A DNA stretch of 64,000 nt from Pogostemon cablin. Lineage: Eukaryota; Streptophyta; Magnoliopsida; Lamiales; Lamiaceae. This document shows positions 43,532 to 55,162 of this stretch, in pieces (within the stretch, counting starts at the first letter, position 1; each line of letters starts with the position of its first letter). The position numbers and the translations under genes were made by a program. The notes beneath the pieces are model-generated. The model made no database searches and was not told where the DNA came from. It saw nothing but the letters and a program-made list of their open reading frames with translations. Location of the stretch: positions 3,847,820 through 3,911,819 of the forward strand of contig CM042998.1 in NCBI GenBank assembly GCA_023678885.1. The letters run 5' to 3'.

Positions 43532-45184
43532 ATGAAGAGATTTTTCTCAGGGAAGTTTCAATCTTCTTTCAGGAATATGCAAGAGTCTGGTACTTTCAAT
43601 TTCTTTCGCTCCTCGCTTCGCAATACATTTTCGAAATATGTGGCACATTTCAGTTCCCATGAGGAAATCATTGTTGGATTCGAAAGCAATAATGGATTGA
43701 ACGATGTTCTTATTTTGTATGAGAATTTGACCAGATTGAGGCCAATTCCCTCTGTGTTTGAATTTACTCAACTCCTTTCGCATTTGGTCGCTTTAAAAGA
43801 GTATTCTGAGGCCATTTTCGTTTTCAAAGATATCTGCAAATTGGGGATTCCAGTTAATGAATGTACTATGACTATTGCTATGAACAGCTATTGTCATTCT
43901 AATGGGGTCAATTGTGGGTTTTCGATTCTGGGTTGGTTCTTCAAGCGTGGCTATGTTCCCGATGATTTTACCTTCACCGCTTTATTGGGGGGTTTGTTTC
44001 GAGAAAAGAAGATCACTGATGCGCAAGAATTGTTTACAAAGATTTTGAGAGAGGGGCTTTGTGATCTTGATGTTATTATTTATGGTACTGTTGTTAATGG
44101 GCTCTGCAAGGCAGGTAAAACTGTGATGGCCGTTGACCTTCTTGGAGGAATGGAGAGTGGGAATTGTAAACCTAATGCGCACATATATAGCATGGTTATT
44201 GATGCTTTATGCAAAGATAGAATGATTGATCTTGCGTTGAAGCTCTTCGATGAAATGTCTGCGAAAGGCATCACACCTGATGTTGTTACATACAATACTG
44301 TGATATGTGGCTTATCTAATTCGGGTCGATGGAGGGAAGTTGAGCTGTTTTTGAAGGAGATGATTGAGTGCAAAATCAATCCAAATGTTCAGACATACAA
44401 TTCCATGATTGATACTTTGGTTAAACAAGGGTTGCTGGATGAAGCGGAAAATGTATTCGAGATCATGGAGCTGCAGAATGTGGTTCCTAATGTGGTCTCC
44501 TACAGTTCATTGATGCATGGGTATTGTTTGCAAGGGCGAATAGATGAAGCTAGGAAGGTTTTTGATTCTATGGTTAACAAGAATATTGCTCCTAATGTAC
44601 AGACTTATAGCATTTTAATCAGTGGTTATTTTAGCAACATGAAGATGGAAGATGCCCTGAATCTCTTTCAAGAGATGTCATGTAAAGGTTTGAAGCCTGA
44701 TTTAGCTATGTATAATTCTCTAATGCAAGGGCTGTTTCGTGCTGGTAATTGCTCTGCAGCCCTTGAGCTTCTTGATGAGCTGCAATCTGTTGGACTGAAA
44801 TCGGACTTTTATACTTTTTGTAACTTGATAAATGGGTTGTGTCAGAATGGGCACATTGATAAAGCAGTCTTGCTGTTGAATGAATTGGAGCACAAGGGAG
44901 AGGATCTCCATATTTCTTTCTACAATATCGTCATGCATGAATTCCGTAGACGTAAGAAACTTCATATGGCCCAAAGGATATTTAACGATCTACCTTCTAA
45001 AGGTGTGGAACCTGATGGTGTAACCTACAATATATTATTAAAGGGAAGCCGTGAAAATGGGCTAACGGAGGAAGCTAAAAATCTTGTTTGGAGAATTTTT
45101 ATGTTGAATTCACTCCCGGATGATTTTAACTACAATGATATACTTCGAGGACATGTAGTGAGAAGGCGTAGCAAAGTTTCATGA
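43532..45184 (+). CDS. P-class pentatricopeptide repeat protein, RFL-like
   Basis: An intronless 550-residue protein. The N-terminal 40 residues are rich in Phe, Ser, Arg and Lys with few acids (MKRFFSGKFQSSFRN), a probable mitochondrial (or plastid) presequence. About thirteen 35-residue PPR motifs run almost without gap from about residue 74 to 530, e.g. VVTYNTVICGLSNSGRW and VQTYNSMIDTLVKQG. There is no E, DYW or SMR domain, so it is P class. High repeat regularity and no introns resemble the restorer-of-fertility-like clade. Such proteins bind organelle RNA in a sequence-specific way and affect processing or stability. An overlapping upstream ATG at 43501 may reduce translation. Confidence 0.93.
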   Translation: MKRFFSGKFQSSFRNMQESGTFNFFRSSLRNTFSKYVAHFSSHEEIIVGFESNNGLNDVLILYENLTRLRPIPSVFEFTQLLSHLVALKEYSEAIFVFKDICKLGIPVNECTMTIAMNSYCHSNGVNCGFSILGWFFKRGYVPDDFTFTALLGGLFREKKITDAQELFTKILREGLCDLDVIIYGTVVNGLCKAGKTVMAVDLLGGMESGNCKPNAHIYSMVIDALCKDRMIDLALKLFDEMSAKGITPDVVTYNTVICGLSNSGRWREVELFLKEMIECKINPNVQTYNSMIDTLVKQGLLDEAENVFEIMELQNVVPNVVSYSSLMHGYCLQGRIDEARKVFDSMVNKNIAPNVQTYSILISGYFSNMKMEDALNLFQEMSCKGLKPDLAMYNSLMQGLFRAGNCSAALELLDELQSVGLKSDFYTFCNLINGLCQNGHIDKAVLLLNELEHKGEDLHISFYNIVMHEFRRRKKLHMAQRIFNDLPSKGVEPDGVTYNILLKGSRENGLTEEAKNLVWRIFMLNSLPDDFNYNDILRGHVVRRRSKVS

Positions 45185-46342
45185 GGAAGTGCAGGCTAAA
45201 TGATTATTCTCAGAGTCATTTACACTTGAGTTGGTCATTGATTACATGAGGCAGATGAGTGAAATCCTCTTATTTTGAAAAAGATGTTGGCTTGGAGTAC
45301 GTCAGAGCTGAAAATGCTGAGCCGAAGAACTTGCTCGTTAATCAGGTGTAAATGAAGAGGAATAACATGGATTATTTTTCTATATATACATACCTATATA
45401 GAAAGTAATCTAGTAGTTAAAAGCCCATTCTGGTGAAAGTATCTCTGATATTGTTCATAATATACTGAAAGAAATTGGAGGTATGAACAGTCATTTGCAG
45501 ATGAATTATGGAAGATATTTTTTTGTTGACATCAACCCATTTCAGACAAGATATGGTGAATTGGGAAGATGCAAGATCAAGAAAGGTTGTATACTAAATC
45601 ACTGTGGTAGAGGAGGTTGTGCATCCTTCATGTGTATGTGTTTCCCGATGAAAAAGTTGGTGCCTTTTCGGAACTGTGAACTTCAGTTAAGATTTTGGCT
45701 TTCTGATTTTTCTAGACTGTAAGATAATAAATGGAATAGTTGACAAAAAGTTTCGACATCTAGTTCTGTTCTTTATGGTTCATTAAAGGCAGGATTATCA
45801 TATTGTTCGTGGTTTCTGATGCTGGGAAGTTAAGCCTATGATACCATTCTCTTTTTTTTTTAAGCTCATAATGATTTTGTTTCTTATCGATCTTTTCTCT
45901 AATAATGTGTACCTTTTTTCTTTTCTGTTGAGTCATATGTTGAAGATACTTTCTGATGACTCAAATCAATTTAATCAATTAGTTGGAAAGAAAAATGTTC
46001 TAGGCAGTGGGAACTATAAATGTATCTGAATTAGTTTGATATTACACCCTCTTACAAGATTTTGTGTGAGTTGAATTATGCATGATAAATTGTAATCTAG
46101 GAACTTGCAAGTTGTAAATATGTTGAGTCAAATACCCTATTAATCTGTTGTAGCTTCAAATTACCTGCAACTTATTTTCGAATATTTATCGACTGTTTGC
46201 ATGTCAGGATATTTGAGTTTTAGTAAACCTTCAACAATTGAAACCGAGTGATTCATGATTTATTTTGTTAATTAGATTTGGTGGGGGATCAGAGGAAACA
46301 GCAGGAAGATGATGTCTTATTATCTTTATATGAATAACCATA
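45185..46342. other. 3' flank of the PPR gene and spacer between convergent genes
   Basis: PPR on the plus strand and the germin-like gene on the minus strand converge here. 45185-45760 is moderately GC-rich and probably 3' UTR. No coding frame with recognisable features. The short Thr/Phe-rich open frames seen near 45483 and 45838 do not look real. Confidence 0.45.
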
Positions 46343-46963
46343 TCATGGATTGGTAAATCCAGACTTAATCTTCTTAACAGTGTCAACATCAGTCTTGAAT
46401 GCCTTTGCAAGTATGACATCATCAATCCCAGTCCCGAAAACTGAACTCGGGACAGAAACCGTGCCTGCACTTGCACTCCCGAAAGCAGAGATGGCAACCG
46501 CTGGCCCCTTGTGATTTCTGTTATACTGAAGGTGAACTAATCCTTTGGGAAAGATAAACATGTCCCCCGTTTGGAGTGTCTGCGTGTAGGGAATGTTCTT
46601 TGTGTCAATGACCGTGACTTCCAACGTGCCAATGACGAGGTAGAGAAGCTCAGACCCACGAGGGTGCGTGTGTGGAGGGTTTATGCCCCCAGGAGGAAAT
46701 TGAAGAATAGCAAGGGATACGCTTTGCCCATTGAGAGCTGGAAACTCGGTGAGACTAGCCTTTGCGACTGAAAAGTTTGGTGATATTGCTCCTGTGGGGT
46801 TCCTTAATCCAGTGTAAGTGAAAAATGTACCGTTGAGATCAGGTCCGTTGAGATTCGAGGGTGTGATGAAGTCTGAGATGATATCGGGATCTCCTGCTGC
46901 TACCAAAGCGACGAATGTAGAAAGCAGCAGTAGGGGGAGAAAGGAATTCAAGGCCATGGCCAT
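46343..46963 (-). CDS. germin-like protein
   Basis: A 206-residue single-exon cupin. Residues 1-23 are a signal peptide ending in ALVAAG, so it is secreted to the apoplast. Germin box 1 is PPHTHPRGSELLYL with metal ligands His98, His100 and Glu105; box 2 is GDMFIFPKGLVHLQYN with His144. All four ligands are kept. The paired N-terminal Cys of true germins are absent, as in the GLP9-type subgroup. Family members form oligomers in the cell wall; some have superoxide dismutase or oxalate oxidase activity, which cannot be assigned here. A paralogue lies at 53620-54243 on the other strand. The gene looks intact. Confidence 0.95.
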   Translation of the reverse strand: MAMALNSFLPLLLLSTFVALVAAGDPDIISDFITPSNLNGPDLNGTFFTYTGLRNPTGAISPNFSVAKASLTEFPALNGQSVSLAILQFPPGGINPPHTHPRGSELLYLVIGTLEVTVIDTKNIPYTQTLQTGDMFIFPKGLVHLQYNRNHKGPAVAISAFGSASAGTVSVPSSVFGTGIDDVILAKAFKTDVDTVKKIKSGFTNP

Positions 46964-47050
46964 CCACTGAGAAATGATGGAGATGGTGTTTATTTATTGA
47001 AGTGTTGCTAATCTTGTGTAAGTCAAGATTTTAATTTTTTCTTTGGTAGC

Positions 47051-47061
47051 CAGTTATATAG
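47051..47061 (-). promoter_or_regulatory. TATA box of the minus-strand germin-like gene
   Basis: The minus strand reads CTATATAACTG about 90 bp before the ATG at 46963, with an A-rich leader between. Position and sequence fit a plant core promoter. Confidence 0.6.
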
Positions 47062-47884
47062 TTGATCAAACGGTTGAGATTGATTTTCTAAGATCAAATG
47101 GGTGAAAATTACTATGCTAGTTCTGTGTTTTTTTGTTCATGCAGGTTCATATACAGCTAGATGACACCTAGCATTCCTGCATATTCTTCAGCAATGGCAA
47201 GATTACCTGCACCTTTACCGGTTCGACTCACGCTCGTCTTCGTACAAGGTGAAGAAACGAGCGGTCAGAGCTGCGGTCGCACTCAGTTGTGCTCGTGCTT
47301 TCTTTAAGATGTGATAGTAGCATGAAACGCTCGTTGCGCCTGCCGTTTTGTAGATTCTTGGACATACACTACTTGTCTGTGTAGTGAAGCATCATTGTAG
47401 TAGATTCCTAGATAATATTCTTCTCTTTGGACAGCTGACAAGAAACATATTAGTTATGTTGCTTCTATTTGGACACTTGTGATGAAGTGGAAGTCAAACA
47501 AAATCTGCAGACAGGAAAGAGAAGGTTCTTCCATTTTTGCAACCACCATGTCTGGATTATATATGCAGTCGTTCTTTACTAATTTTAGGTCATTGCTTCT
47601 ACTTTTACTGTAGAGCTCTTAGATTCTTGATGCAACGGTTGCCTAATAGAGTAATTGAATTATTTTCAAAATATATATAAGGAAAATAGAAATTATTATT
47701 GACAAAACCTAAATTAAAACTCACTAAGACTATTGTTATCTAGAATAGAATCATCTAGTAATAATAGTTAAAAATTATAATAGAGAATATTTTTAGTATT
47801 TATTACACAAAGTCTATCATGAAAAGTGTGTAAGACGTGTTAACTATGATAGGTGTAAAGTATGATTATTACATAGGTAGTGTA
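47062..47884. other. promoter-distal spacer up to element B
   Basis: 47190-47345 is distinctly more GC-rich than its surroundings and carries a short frame rich in Arg, Ser and Val. It may be a relic exon but has no recognised match. 47800-47884 is the left half of a foldback MITE (GTAAGACGTGTTAACTATG, AAAGTATGATTATTACATAGG) cut by element B. Confidence 0.4.
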
Positions 47885-48353
47885 TGTTGGAAATAAATTC
47901 ATAAATTCATATAACCTTAACCCTATTACGATTAAATGAGATCTAAACTGTAATAGGGAAGCGTACCTTAATCCAATGAGTTTTCTAGGCGGAACACGAA
48001 CTCGAAGATCGGTAGGTATATGACATTCCTCAACTAAGCCTCCTTATTCCTTATGGGAACTGTAGTAATCCCTTCCGATTGGGAGAAGGGAAGACCAAGT
48101 TCGGCTTAGTATATTGGGGACCATAACCTGGAAGCCTTTATATACTACTTGACTAGACCACCCATAATCACCTAGTCACGTAGTATTGGGTATCTACTCA
48201 ATTGTCCCATATTAATATTATTATAACCCATGGACTTTTAACCTTAATTGGATCACTTAATTAAGTCAATAAAATAATTAAATAGCTAATATAATTGTAT
48301 AATAATATATTGTCCACAATTAAATTATATTGGAAATTAAAAAATTTCAAACA
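47885..48353 (-). repeat. element B 3' LTR
   Basis: 469 bp, TGTTGGAAATAAATTC to AATTTCAAACA. Followed at 48354-48366 by TCTCCCACTTGAG, which on the minus strand is CTCAAGTGGGAGA, the likely polypurine tract. Confidence 0.92.
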
Positions 48354-51300
48354 ATCTCCCACTTGAGCTATATATTTCTCAAAGCAATTTATATCAAGAG
48401 TCCTTAGTTGCGCAACTTTATACTATTGCTCTTCAGACTATACTTAACAATCTGGTCTATCTCATATACTAATATGGAACTACCGCGACATTCACCACAT
48501 TATAAATTGTGGTTAAACCCCGACAATCATCAATATCAATATACTCAATGACATAGATCAAATATGGTGAGTAGCATGAAAATTACATGTCAAATGTGAT
48601 CAACATCATGTCTATTTCCAACTGGTCCAACTTTAATCCTTAGTGAGATCAATCCATAATGTAAAATATTACAAAATGAAAAATTAACTTAAGTGTATTC
48701 ACAATGAATTCAAAATCATCAACTTAATTCTACATAAAACCGAATTATCCAAATTAAAGTGTCTTAAAAACTTTAAAGAACAATAAATATAGACTCATAC
48801 TGAACCAATGTATTCTAAAATCATATAACACCCACATAAGTAGCTAGCTCATAAAATTGCAGGGCGTTGAATTCATAATTGGTGGATCCATATTTAGAGT
48901 CTATCATAACATGTTCTTCTAAAATTTTATCTACACAAAACACTTTCTTTAACAACCAAGAATTATATGTCAATTTGTTTGACTTATAAGTATTCTTGTC
49001 ATAAATATTTTACTGCGAACTAACTGTCACAATAAACTTTACGTGACAAAGTTTCGCAACCTTTATTTCATGTTTGAATGCCCCTTAGTGTGCTACTGAT
49101 TCAGTTGTCATGGTAAATGAGCTAAAGTGTTTGCGTAATACTTTTACTTGTATAGCTCTCCAGACCAACAGAAGATGTAGCCTGAAGCGGATCTTATACT
49201 GTATTGGCATCCAACAAACTCAGAATCAAAATTCCTTATAATCTCTAACAAATCTGATCCCTGTTGTGCAAGCATGTTATCATTAATTTTCTGTAAATAC
49301 TTTATAAAGATCCACACTAGATTTACTTAAATGTTTACTAAATACACCAACAACAGAAGCCAAATTAAGTCTTGTACAGACCTCATCATACAACAACTTC
49401 CAACAATCAAAACATATAGAATATTTCTACATTTCTTAAATTTTTAATTTATCTTTAGGGCACCTTATTGACTGCACTTGTCTCATTTAGTTTAACTTAA
49501 ATATTCTCCTACTGAATCACATAAACATTACACTTGTCTCAAAACCAAATGAGACAATTACCTCATGATGATACTTGTGATTCCAATATGGAAAAACTTA
49601 CTTGAATGTATAGATAGATTTCTTTTTAGTTCTTAAACTGTTGAAATTGTATCATCAATGTTACTATCAATAAATTTATTTTTACATTCATCTAATATAT
49701 GATTCAAGATTAAAATGTGCTACTAATGTCACAATTATCCTTAAATAATGACTTCCTTCCCTTTTGAGTATAATCCTTTATCAAGATGCAAACCTAATCA
49801 TCTTGTATTGATTTATACTCATAACTTATAGCATTAACCCACTTCGAGTATTTGGACCTTACATGACTTGATGAACATTGTTTAAATATTCTACCATTAA
49901 TTCTATAGTGTCCTCATTATTTAAGAAAAAAACTACATAATCATCCGAATTGTCTTTCTCCCAACTCTAGTGGTTTCCTTAGTGACATTAATTCTTGAGG
50001 TTGTTGAATTTATTATTCCTTAAATATTATTGACATTGTCCTATCGATATTCTAAATTTGGACATTCTTAAAATCATAAGTAGGGGTCTAATAGACTCCT
50101 CTTCAAAGACAATGTCTCTAATATTATTTTCCCCTCAAATCAACATCCTCAAAGAATACCGTATTACCCGTCTCAAATATCATCCGATTAATTGGATTAT
50201 AAATCTTTATCTTTATTTATAACCAATAAAGTAGCTTGTATTTATTTGAGTCCAATTTTCTTTAGTAGATCCCAATGATCTAGCCTTAGTTGTGGACATC
50301 ACCATATGTGAAACTCAAAGAGTTCTCACAACTAATTTGGTTGGAACTTTATTGAGACCATAAGCTGCAATCTTTAGTATTTCTCTCATTAGTAATCATA
50401 TATTGTGGAGTTCAATCATGTCTTTTAACTACACCACAACTCCATTCATGCTAAGTAATCTTAATGTGGTATATTATAAAACAAGTCCACAAGCCTTTAG
50501 AAGTAAACAAAAGGCTGTACTTTGGTTGTCTTTAGCAGCTTTCTTAATGAGTTTTTTTTATTGTCCTTATACTTTATTGAGACTAAGTTTGTTAGGAACC
50601 TACTAGTCTCATCTTTATTGTTGAAGTTATCATCATGTATGATTTTGTTGTTGATATAGATTAAACTTAATTAGTAGACTTCTTAATTGTACAGAGAATT
50701 ATTGTAAAATAATTTATCGTGCTTGCATTAAACTTTATAATCTTTCAAATTTTAAATAATTTAGAATCATCTTGAGGATTCGAGCACAACATTAGTATCA
50801 AGTCTTTGGACAACAATACTAACTCGTAAGTGACACCCTCTACATAGTAGTCAAATACTGACAATAAAACTGTCAAGCAATAGCATTCCTTTGGGCCGAC
50901 TTATTACTCACATGTTAAACAAATAATTATCACGTATTCACCACCACATGTACTTGTGTATTTCTGCCAAATATTAATCTACCTATAGGCCAATCAATAC
51001 TCGCATGAAGATACACTTGCACAACATTATTAATTGGGGACCCATCACAAGACACCTTGTGCAACATTAACCTCGTCTATGGACAAAAATTAACTGCAGG
51101 GGTAATCTTGGTGTAATAATCAAGTACTGATAATAAGTTCTGTCAAACAAAAGCCTATCTTTGGACCGACTAATGTTCACATGAACAATTCAAATAATTA
51201 TCACACACTTATTATCACATATGCGTTATTATTCTGCCAAACTGTGCTTATCTATGGGCCGAACACAGAACGCATATATAATTACATATTCATCTATGTA

Positions 51301-52641
51301 ATTTCAATAAAGTCGCACTCTACACACAGAGGCTGCTATGACAACATGAGGCTTTGATTGACTAGATTGAAAAATTATTAGACCAATTAAACAAATACTT
51401 AAAATAAATATTTATATTTAATTGACGACATTAAAAAATGTCTCCCAAAATTTAAATTTAATTAAATTCACCACAAAATGGGAATATTAGATGATTCTCA
51501 CATATTCATAAATAATGAAAGTTTTTTTTTAATTAGGGATTCCAAAATTCCAATTTAATATAAACTGTATTTGGGAAAATATTCTTTATTCAAACTAACA
51601 TTACCTAAAATTACAATCACAATAAAGAGATTGAATCAAATTATATTAAAGAATATAAATACACCCATTTGTATTCATATCACTTTTTTACAGTAGAAAG
51701 TGAATCACAAATTTCCAAAAGGTTGTTCTGTGCCAACCATCATATGTCAACAAATTTGTAAATTTTAATCAAATTATTACCGTGAACATATCCTTATCAA
51801 AATTAATTAAGGATCCCAAATCCTAAAACCAATTAAATTAGACAAATGACTCGTAATTAAGTTGAATGATGGATGCCAATGACCAATTAAGTAAATGATC
51901 AATTAAATTATGATGGATGTCAATTATGTGAGAAATAATTCCTTCAAATTCAAAAATGACTTCACATCAGCCATATCATTTATCAAACTGTATGATGCAA
52001 TTTTCTTTATTTAGAATTATCAATGTGGAATTGATGAAATTCTCCAAATGAGCAAATAAGATATCACAATTTAATTAATATTAAATTTATATATGTTCAT
52101 CATATATAACCATAATAGCTTGAGCATTACGCCACTAAACAACCTTGTACTCAATTATCAATTATATTGCAAATGTAATTTGATATATCCAAATTATAAA
52201 TTATCTCAATTGCATCCAACATTAAGTACCGTCCAAACAAATCATTATATTTGCTCTACTTTATCAATTATAAATTGCAACATGTATTTTAACCACTTCA
52301 TGCGAATTCAATCACTAAAGTAAATTGTATATTGATCACTAATTTATTTAAGGGAGTTTACACCATCCATTGAATCACAATGTCTATAATCACTAAAATT
52401 TTTAAGACGTTGACCACAAATTTTAACACTGTCCCAATCCATAATTTTAATTCTCCAAAGATGTTACCAATAACATTTGAATTAAAATACATAAACAAAT
52501 CCAGTTACCATCCTCGGATGTGTATTCAACTTAATTAATAAATACACGCAAAACTGGATCACAAATAGTCAAGAAACTTAATCAAAATGTCAACCTTTAA
52601 ACCTTTAATTTTACATATCTCAGAGAATCATAAATAGGGTG

Positions 52642-52653
52642 GCTCTGATACCA
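52642..52653 (-). promoter_or_regulatory. element B primer-binding site (initiator tRNA-Met)
   Basis: The minus strand reads TGGTATCAGAGC, the standard site complementary to the 3' end of plant initiator methionine tRNA, two bases from the 5' LTR. Confidence 0.92.
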
Positions 52654-52655
52654 CT

Positions 52656-53124
52656 TGTTAGAAATAAATCCATAAATTCATATAACATTAACCCTATTAC
52701 GATTAAATGATATCTAAACTGTAATACGGGAGCGTACCTTAATTCAATGAGTCCTCTAGGCGGAACATGAACTCGAAGATCGGTAGGTATATGACCTTCC
52801 TCAACTAAGCCTCCTTATTCCTTATGAGAACCGTAGTAATCCCTCCCGATGGGGAGAAGGGAAGACCATGTTCGGCTTAGTATATTGGGGACCATAACCT
52901 GGGAGTCTTCATATACTACTTGACTAGACCACCCATAATCACCTAGTCACGTAGTATAGAGTATCTACTCAATTGACCCATATTAATATTATTATAGCAC
53001 ATGGACTTTTAACCTTAATTGGATCACTTAATTAAGTCCATAAAATAATTGAATAGCTAATATAATTGTATAATAATATATTGCCCACAATTAGACTATA
53101 TTGGAAATTAAAAAATTTCCAACA
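52656..53124 (-). repeat. element B 5' LTR
   Basis: 469 bp, TGTTAGAAATAAATCC to ATTTCCAACA. Differs from the 3' LTR by scattered substitutions (for example AGCGTACCTTAATTCAATGAGTCC against AGCGTACCTTAATCCAATGAGTTT). Confidence 0.92.
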
Positions 53125-53129
53125 GTGTA

Positions 53130-53540
53130 TGCCTATAGATTATTAAATTATGTTTTTTAAAGTACGATGAATGATGAATCAACATGTCAGTGTATCTAAA
53201 TTATATTTTTTTAGAGTACGATGAATGATGGATTAACCTGTCTCATTATACATAAATACGCAATTAGCAATTTGGAACAAAATTGTTAAAACTCATAACA
53301 AAGTCTACCTAATAATGAAGGAATTTTTCCATATTGTTAATTTTTCACTTCGTTCTCCAATTTGTCACAAAAGACAAAACTGGACAAAATCTTTAGAAAG
53401 TATAGATGAGTTTCTTGCCATTGATTTCATCGTTAATACATAATTCAAAGAAAAATAAATAATCTACATTGGATATTCTGACAACATCAAGAACATTGTA
53501 TATAGATATCTTAATTTCTCTCTAATGTACATTTCGTACT
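53130..53540. other. right half of split MITE and promoter region
   Basis: 53130-53245 carries two copies of AGTACGATGAATGATG(A/G)AT and a CCTGTCTCATTATAC end, the right half of the foldback MITE interrupted by element B. 53250-53540 is the upstream region of the plus-strand germin-like gene. Confidence 0.5.
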
Positions 53541-53550
53541 CTATAAATAT
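53541..53550 (+). promoter_or_regulatory. TATA box of the plus-strand germin-like gene
   Basis: CTATAAATAT lies 79 bp before the ATG at 53620, with a pyrimidine- and A-rich leader typical of plant genes. Confidence 0.7.
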
Positions 53551-53619
53551 ATACATCATTGATCATTCATTTCAATTCTCTAACATCCAATTCATCAAAC
53601 AATAATTTCTCAAAACTAA

Positions 53620-54243
53620 ATGGACCTTTCATCTTCCAAAGTTGTCTATCTACTTCTCATAGCAATAGCACTCATTTGCACTCTTCAACAGTCACTTGCA
53701 GGGGATGCAGACATACTTTCTGATTATGAAGCTCCGACGAACGAGACCATAGACGGCACATTCTTCACCTACACTGGCCTACGGTCCTTCATCGGAGCAA
53801 ACCCTGCGACCTTCATGGTCTACAAAGCGACCATGAAGGAACTACCGGCCCTAAACGGGCAGAGCGTGTCGTTTTCTGCACTATACTACCCTCCGGATAG
53901 TGTGAACCCACCCCACACCCACCCCCGAGCATCCGAGCTCTTGTTCCTCGTGTTGGGCTCTCTTGAGGTGGGGTTCGTCAACACGAATAACCATCTCTTC
54001 ACTCAGACGCTCCAGCCAGGAGACATGTTTGTGTTTCCCAAGGGGCTACTTCACTATCAGTACAATGCCGACGACAAAGCACCTGCAATCGCGCTATCAG
54101 CATTTGGCAGCGCGAGTGCAGGTACTGTGTCGATCCCCAATGCAGTATTTAATACTAGCATTTATGACCCCATCTTAGCTGCATCTTTTAAGACTGATGT
54201 TCACACAATTGAGAAGCTCAAAGCTGGACTTTCACATAGTTAA
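53620..54243 (+). CDS. germin-like protein (paralogue)
   Basis: A 207-residue single-exon cupin related to the protein at 46343-46963. The signal peptide covers about residues 1-27 (LLLIAIALICTLQQSLA). Germin box 1 is PPHTHPRASELLFL with His99, His101 and Glu106. Box 2 is GDMFVFPKGLLHYQYN with His145. All metal ligands are kept and there is no N-terminal Cys pair. An N-glycosylation site (NETI, residue 41) lies in the mature N-terminus. The two genes are divergent and now 6.7 kb apart, most of it element B, so they probably formed a tight divergent pair before that insertion. Codon choice here is more GC-rich than in the minus-strand copy. Confidence 0.95.
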   Translation: MDLSSSKVVYLLLIAIALICTLQQSLAGDADILSDYEAPTNETIDGTFFTYTGLRSFIGANPATFMVYKATMKELPALNGQSVSFSALYYPPDSVNPPHTHPRASELLFLVLGSLEVGFVNTNNHLFTQTLQPGDMFVFPKGLLHYQYNADDKAPAIALSAFGSASAGTVSIPNAVFNTSIYDPILAASFKTDVHTIEKLKAGLSHS

Positions 54244-54435
54244 AAATGTGATGCAATCAAGTGATGAATAAAATCAAAATTTCCATTTGGCCTTAAAATC
54301 AAAGGAGCACACTTGTATTTAAAGATTTGAGACATCACATGTGATATTATGAATGTTGGACATCTGCATATTTATCAGTTAAATACTTCACTACATTTGT
54401 GATATCATTTAATATCATATCATTGGAAAGGGTAT

Positions 54436-55037
54436 TGACAAGAATTCGCACCACACTCTATGTGTTCAATATGAATTCCCACGGAAAACATTTTGAATCA
54501 AGAAGCTTTGAATGAAGAAAACTAACTATGAAGAAAATGTGTGTGTGTGTGTGATTCAGAAAGTAAATTGCGATGAGGATTTAGAGTGGTTCGGTCAAGA
54601 ATGACATACATCCACTATAGGATGAGCTTCTCTATTGATCAATGTGAAAAATGGTGTATGAGTACAAAGAAAAACTGCCAGAATCAGCTATATATATACA
54701 CTCCTCATGCAGCTGCAAACTTACGGGACGGTTTTGACGAACCAACTTTGCAGCTGTATTTCGGTTACCAAACGGTTGAGTTTTTAACTGAATCAAACTC
54801 CCTTGCATAGACCACGTGTAGGAATATAGAAACCATCTGATAACCACCCTAGAAAGATCTAGATAACTACCGCAAAATATCTTCAAAACAGCTGCCCACA
54901 CTGTGCAACCGTTGCATGATTTCATGTGTGCATCTGCTGCTTCATTCCTGACGTATGCATGCAGCTTCGCCATGCATGCTCTCATTCTGTAAACCAATCT
55001 CAACACTTCACCATGCATGAATATGGTTTACTTCATA
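54436..55037 (-). repeat. element C 3' LTR
   Basis: 602 bp. On the minus strand it is preceded by a purine-rich GGTTTAAGGTGGAGAAAT (55038-55055), the likely polypurine tract. It carries a TATATATATA box (about 54690) in the same place as in the other LTR. Confidence 0.9.
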
Positions 55038-55162
55038 ATTTCTCCACCTTAAACCTTATTCATCATCATCAAACCTCAATCCTATTACACTGCTTTGTAA
55101 TGAGTGCAGGCACTCTTTCTACTGTTCTTTAATAAGTACAGCATAAACTCAACCTCACTCCC

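Larger units (their letters stand above)
47885..53124 (-). mobile_element. element B: decayed Ty1/copia LTR retrotransposon
   Basis: Two 469-bp LTRs (47885-48353 and 52656-53124), TGTTGGAAAT...TTTCCAACA, are flanked by a perfect 5-bp duplication GTGTA (47880-47884 and 53125-53129). A primer-binding site for initiator methionine tRNA shows that the sense strand is minus. The 4.3-kb interior has no long frame, but on the minus strand around 49140-49215 DSEFVGCQ and SASGYIFCWSGEL match the copia RNase H segment. Together these identify copia. The element sits inside a foldback MITE whose halves are at 47800-47884 and 53125-53245. Confidence 0.9.

Noticed and set aside
48354..52641. Host non-coding RNA gene or gene desert between the germin-like genes
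   Set aside because: Paired LTRs, exact GTGTA duplication, iMet primer site and an RNase H trace show it is a retroelement interior.
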